Below, piece by piece: positions 31,777 through 32,453 of a stretch of 32,453 bases of DNA. A model generated the notes under the pieces. That model ran no database searches. It was not told where the DNA came from and saw only the letters and a program-made list of their open reading frames with translations. The stretch is from Microbacterium sp. (GTDB taxonomy: Bacteria; Actinomycetota; Actinomycetes; Actinomycetales; Microbacteriaceae), in contig JAEKKN010000054.1 in the NCBI GenBank assembly GCA_019510305.1, positions 1-32,453 on the forward strand. The letters run 5' to 3'. The position numbers and the translations under genes are program-made. Within the stretch, counting starts at the first letter, position 1. Every line of letters starts with the position of its first letter.

Positions 31777-32453
31777 TCACTCGCAACGCAAGCCGTCTTC
31801 GGGCACCGTGCCCTCGACGAGGTAGGCCTCGACGGCGCTGTCCACGCACGTGTTGCCCTTGTTGTACCCGGTGTGGCCCTCGCCGACGCGGGTGATCAGA
31901 ACACCCTCGTCGAGCTGTCCTGCGAGCGATTCCGACCACTCGTAGGGCGTCGCCGGGTCGTTCGTCGTCCCGACCACGACGATGGGAGCCGCGCCCGTGG
32001 CGTGGATCTCTCCGCGCGTTCCCGTCGGCGGGTACGGCCACACCTCGCAGGAGTCAGGGCCCTCCCAGTACGGGGCGATCGTCGGCGCGCCCTCGGCGAT
32101 CTTCGCCTTCTGGGCGGCCTCGGCGTCGGGGTCGTCCTCCACCGGATAGTCCATGCAGTTGTATGCGCGGAACGCCTCGCTGGAGTTGTCGGTGTAGGCG
32201 CCGTTCTCGCGGCCGTTGTAGAAGTCGGCGAGTACGAACGCCGTCGACGGGTCGCCCTGGAGCGCCTCGTCGAGCGCCTGCGTGAGGTACGACCAGCTGT
32301 CTTCGGAGTAGAGCGCGGCGATGATGCCCGTCATCAAAGCATCAGCTCCCAGCATCCGTCCGTCGCCGTTCTTGAGCGGCGTCGCGTCGACGCTCGCGAG
32401 CAGCGCTCCGAGATCGGTCATGGCCTCGTCGACCGTGCCGCTGAACGGGCAGT
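31777..32453 (-). CDS. Exported TAP-like alpha/beta hydrolase, C-terminal part (truncated by window edge)
   Basis: The reading frame runs off the right edge (no start in the window). It ends with APIVVVGTTNDPATPYEWSE, then a His-containing GEGHTGYNKGNTCVDSAVEAYL, which is the C-terminal TAP-like domain with the catalytic Asp and His. Homologues are secreted tripeptidyl aminopeptidases or prolyl-type esterases with an N-terminal lipoprotein signal. The region CPFSGTVDEAMTDLGALLA is part of the lid. Substrate unknown. Confidence 0.88.
   Translation of the reverse strand, partial: CPFSGTVDEAMTDLGALLASVDATPLKNGDGRMLGADALMTGIIAALYSEDSWSYLTQALDEALQGDPSTAFVLADFYNGRENGAYTDNSSEAFRAYNCMDYPVEDDPDAEAAQKAKIAEGAPTIAPYWEGPDSCEVWPYPPTGTRGEIHATGAAPIVVVGTTNDPATPYEWSESLAGQLDEGVLITRVGEGHTGYNKGNTCVDSAVEAYLVEGTVPEDGLRCE

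Noticed and set aside
1..32453. CRISPR array, insertion sequence or prophage
   Set aside because: No short regularly spaced repeats, transposase or phage structural genes were seen; the tandem repeat at 1-596 is within a coding region.

Overview
This is a high-GC, gene-dense stretch of an actinobacterial chromosome, most likely from a Microbacteriaceae member close to Microbacterium. That assignment rests on my recognition of the proteins (CarD beside IspDF, SenX3-RegX3, a GlnR-type regulator, MutT1 fused to a phosphatase, SigK/RskA/DipZ/fasciclin) and on the many leaderless start codons. It has not been checked against a database.

Layout. (1) Bases 1-1582 (-) hold the N-terminal part of a secreted thioester/VaFE-repeat surface protein. 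(2) 1837-7356 (-) is a housekeeping run: an NAD(P)-binding protein, an RlmB-type rRNA methyltransferase, cysS, an SDR-like protein, ispDF and carD. (3) 7491-24060 is dominated by phosphate: a lipoprotein, regX3-senX3 (-), phoU (+), gpmA (-), a methyltransferase, a YgfZ-like and a heme-barrel protein, small membrane proteins, a GlnR-type regulator, ppk-mutT1, pstSCAB, and pabC (-). GTTCACC-type PHO boxes lie before senX3/phoU, ppk and pstS. (4) 24104-24200 has a predicted structured RNA, then a conserved actinobacterial protein. (5) 24882-28793 is a SigK island: rskA-sigK-dipZ (-) opposite a fasciclin lipoprotein (+), with two divergent SigK-like promoters between them. dipZ is broken by an internal frameshifting deletion. 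(6) 28923-29720 holds a tRNA-Lys(UUU) gene interrupted by a 219-nt group I intron, with a free-standing HNH-type endonuclease gene directly behind it. (7) 29705-32453 has a CGNR regulator, a small Cys-containing protein, a DUF1697 protein, an isochorismatase/nicotinamidase, tRNA-Thr(CGU) and the C-terminal part of an exported TAP-like hydrolase.

How the genes fit together. SenX3-RegX3 with PhoU would sense Pi through the PstSCAB transporter, and Ppk would store phosphate as polyphosphate. GlnR sits in the middle and may link nitrogen and phosphorus control. RskA would hold SigK at the membrane until signalled, after which SigK would transcribe dipZ-sigK-rskA and the fasciclin gene.

The most unusual features are the tRNA-Lys group I intron with its neighbouring HNH gene, the broken dipZ under a SigK-type divergent promoter, and the unassigned structured RNA. 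No IS element, prophage or CRISPR array was seen, and no gene-free stretch exceeds about 300 bases.
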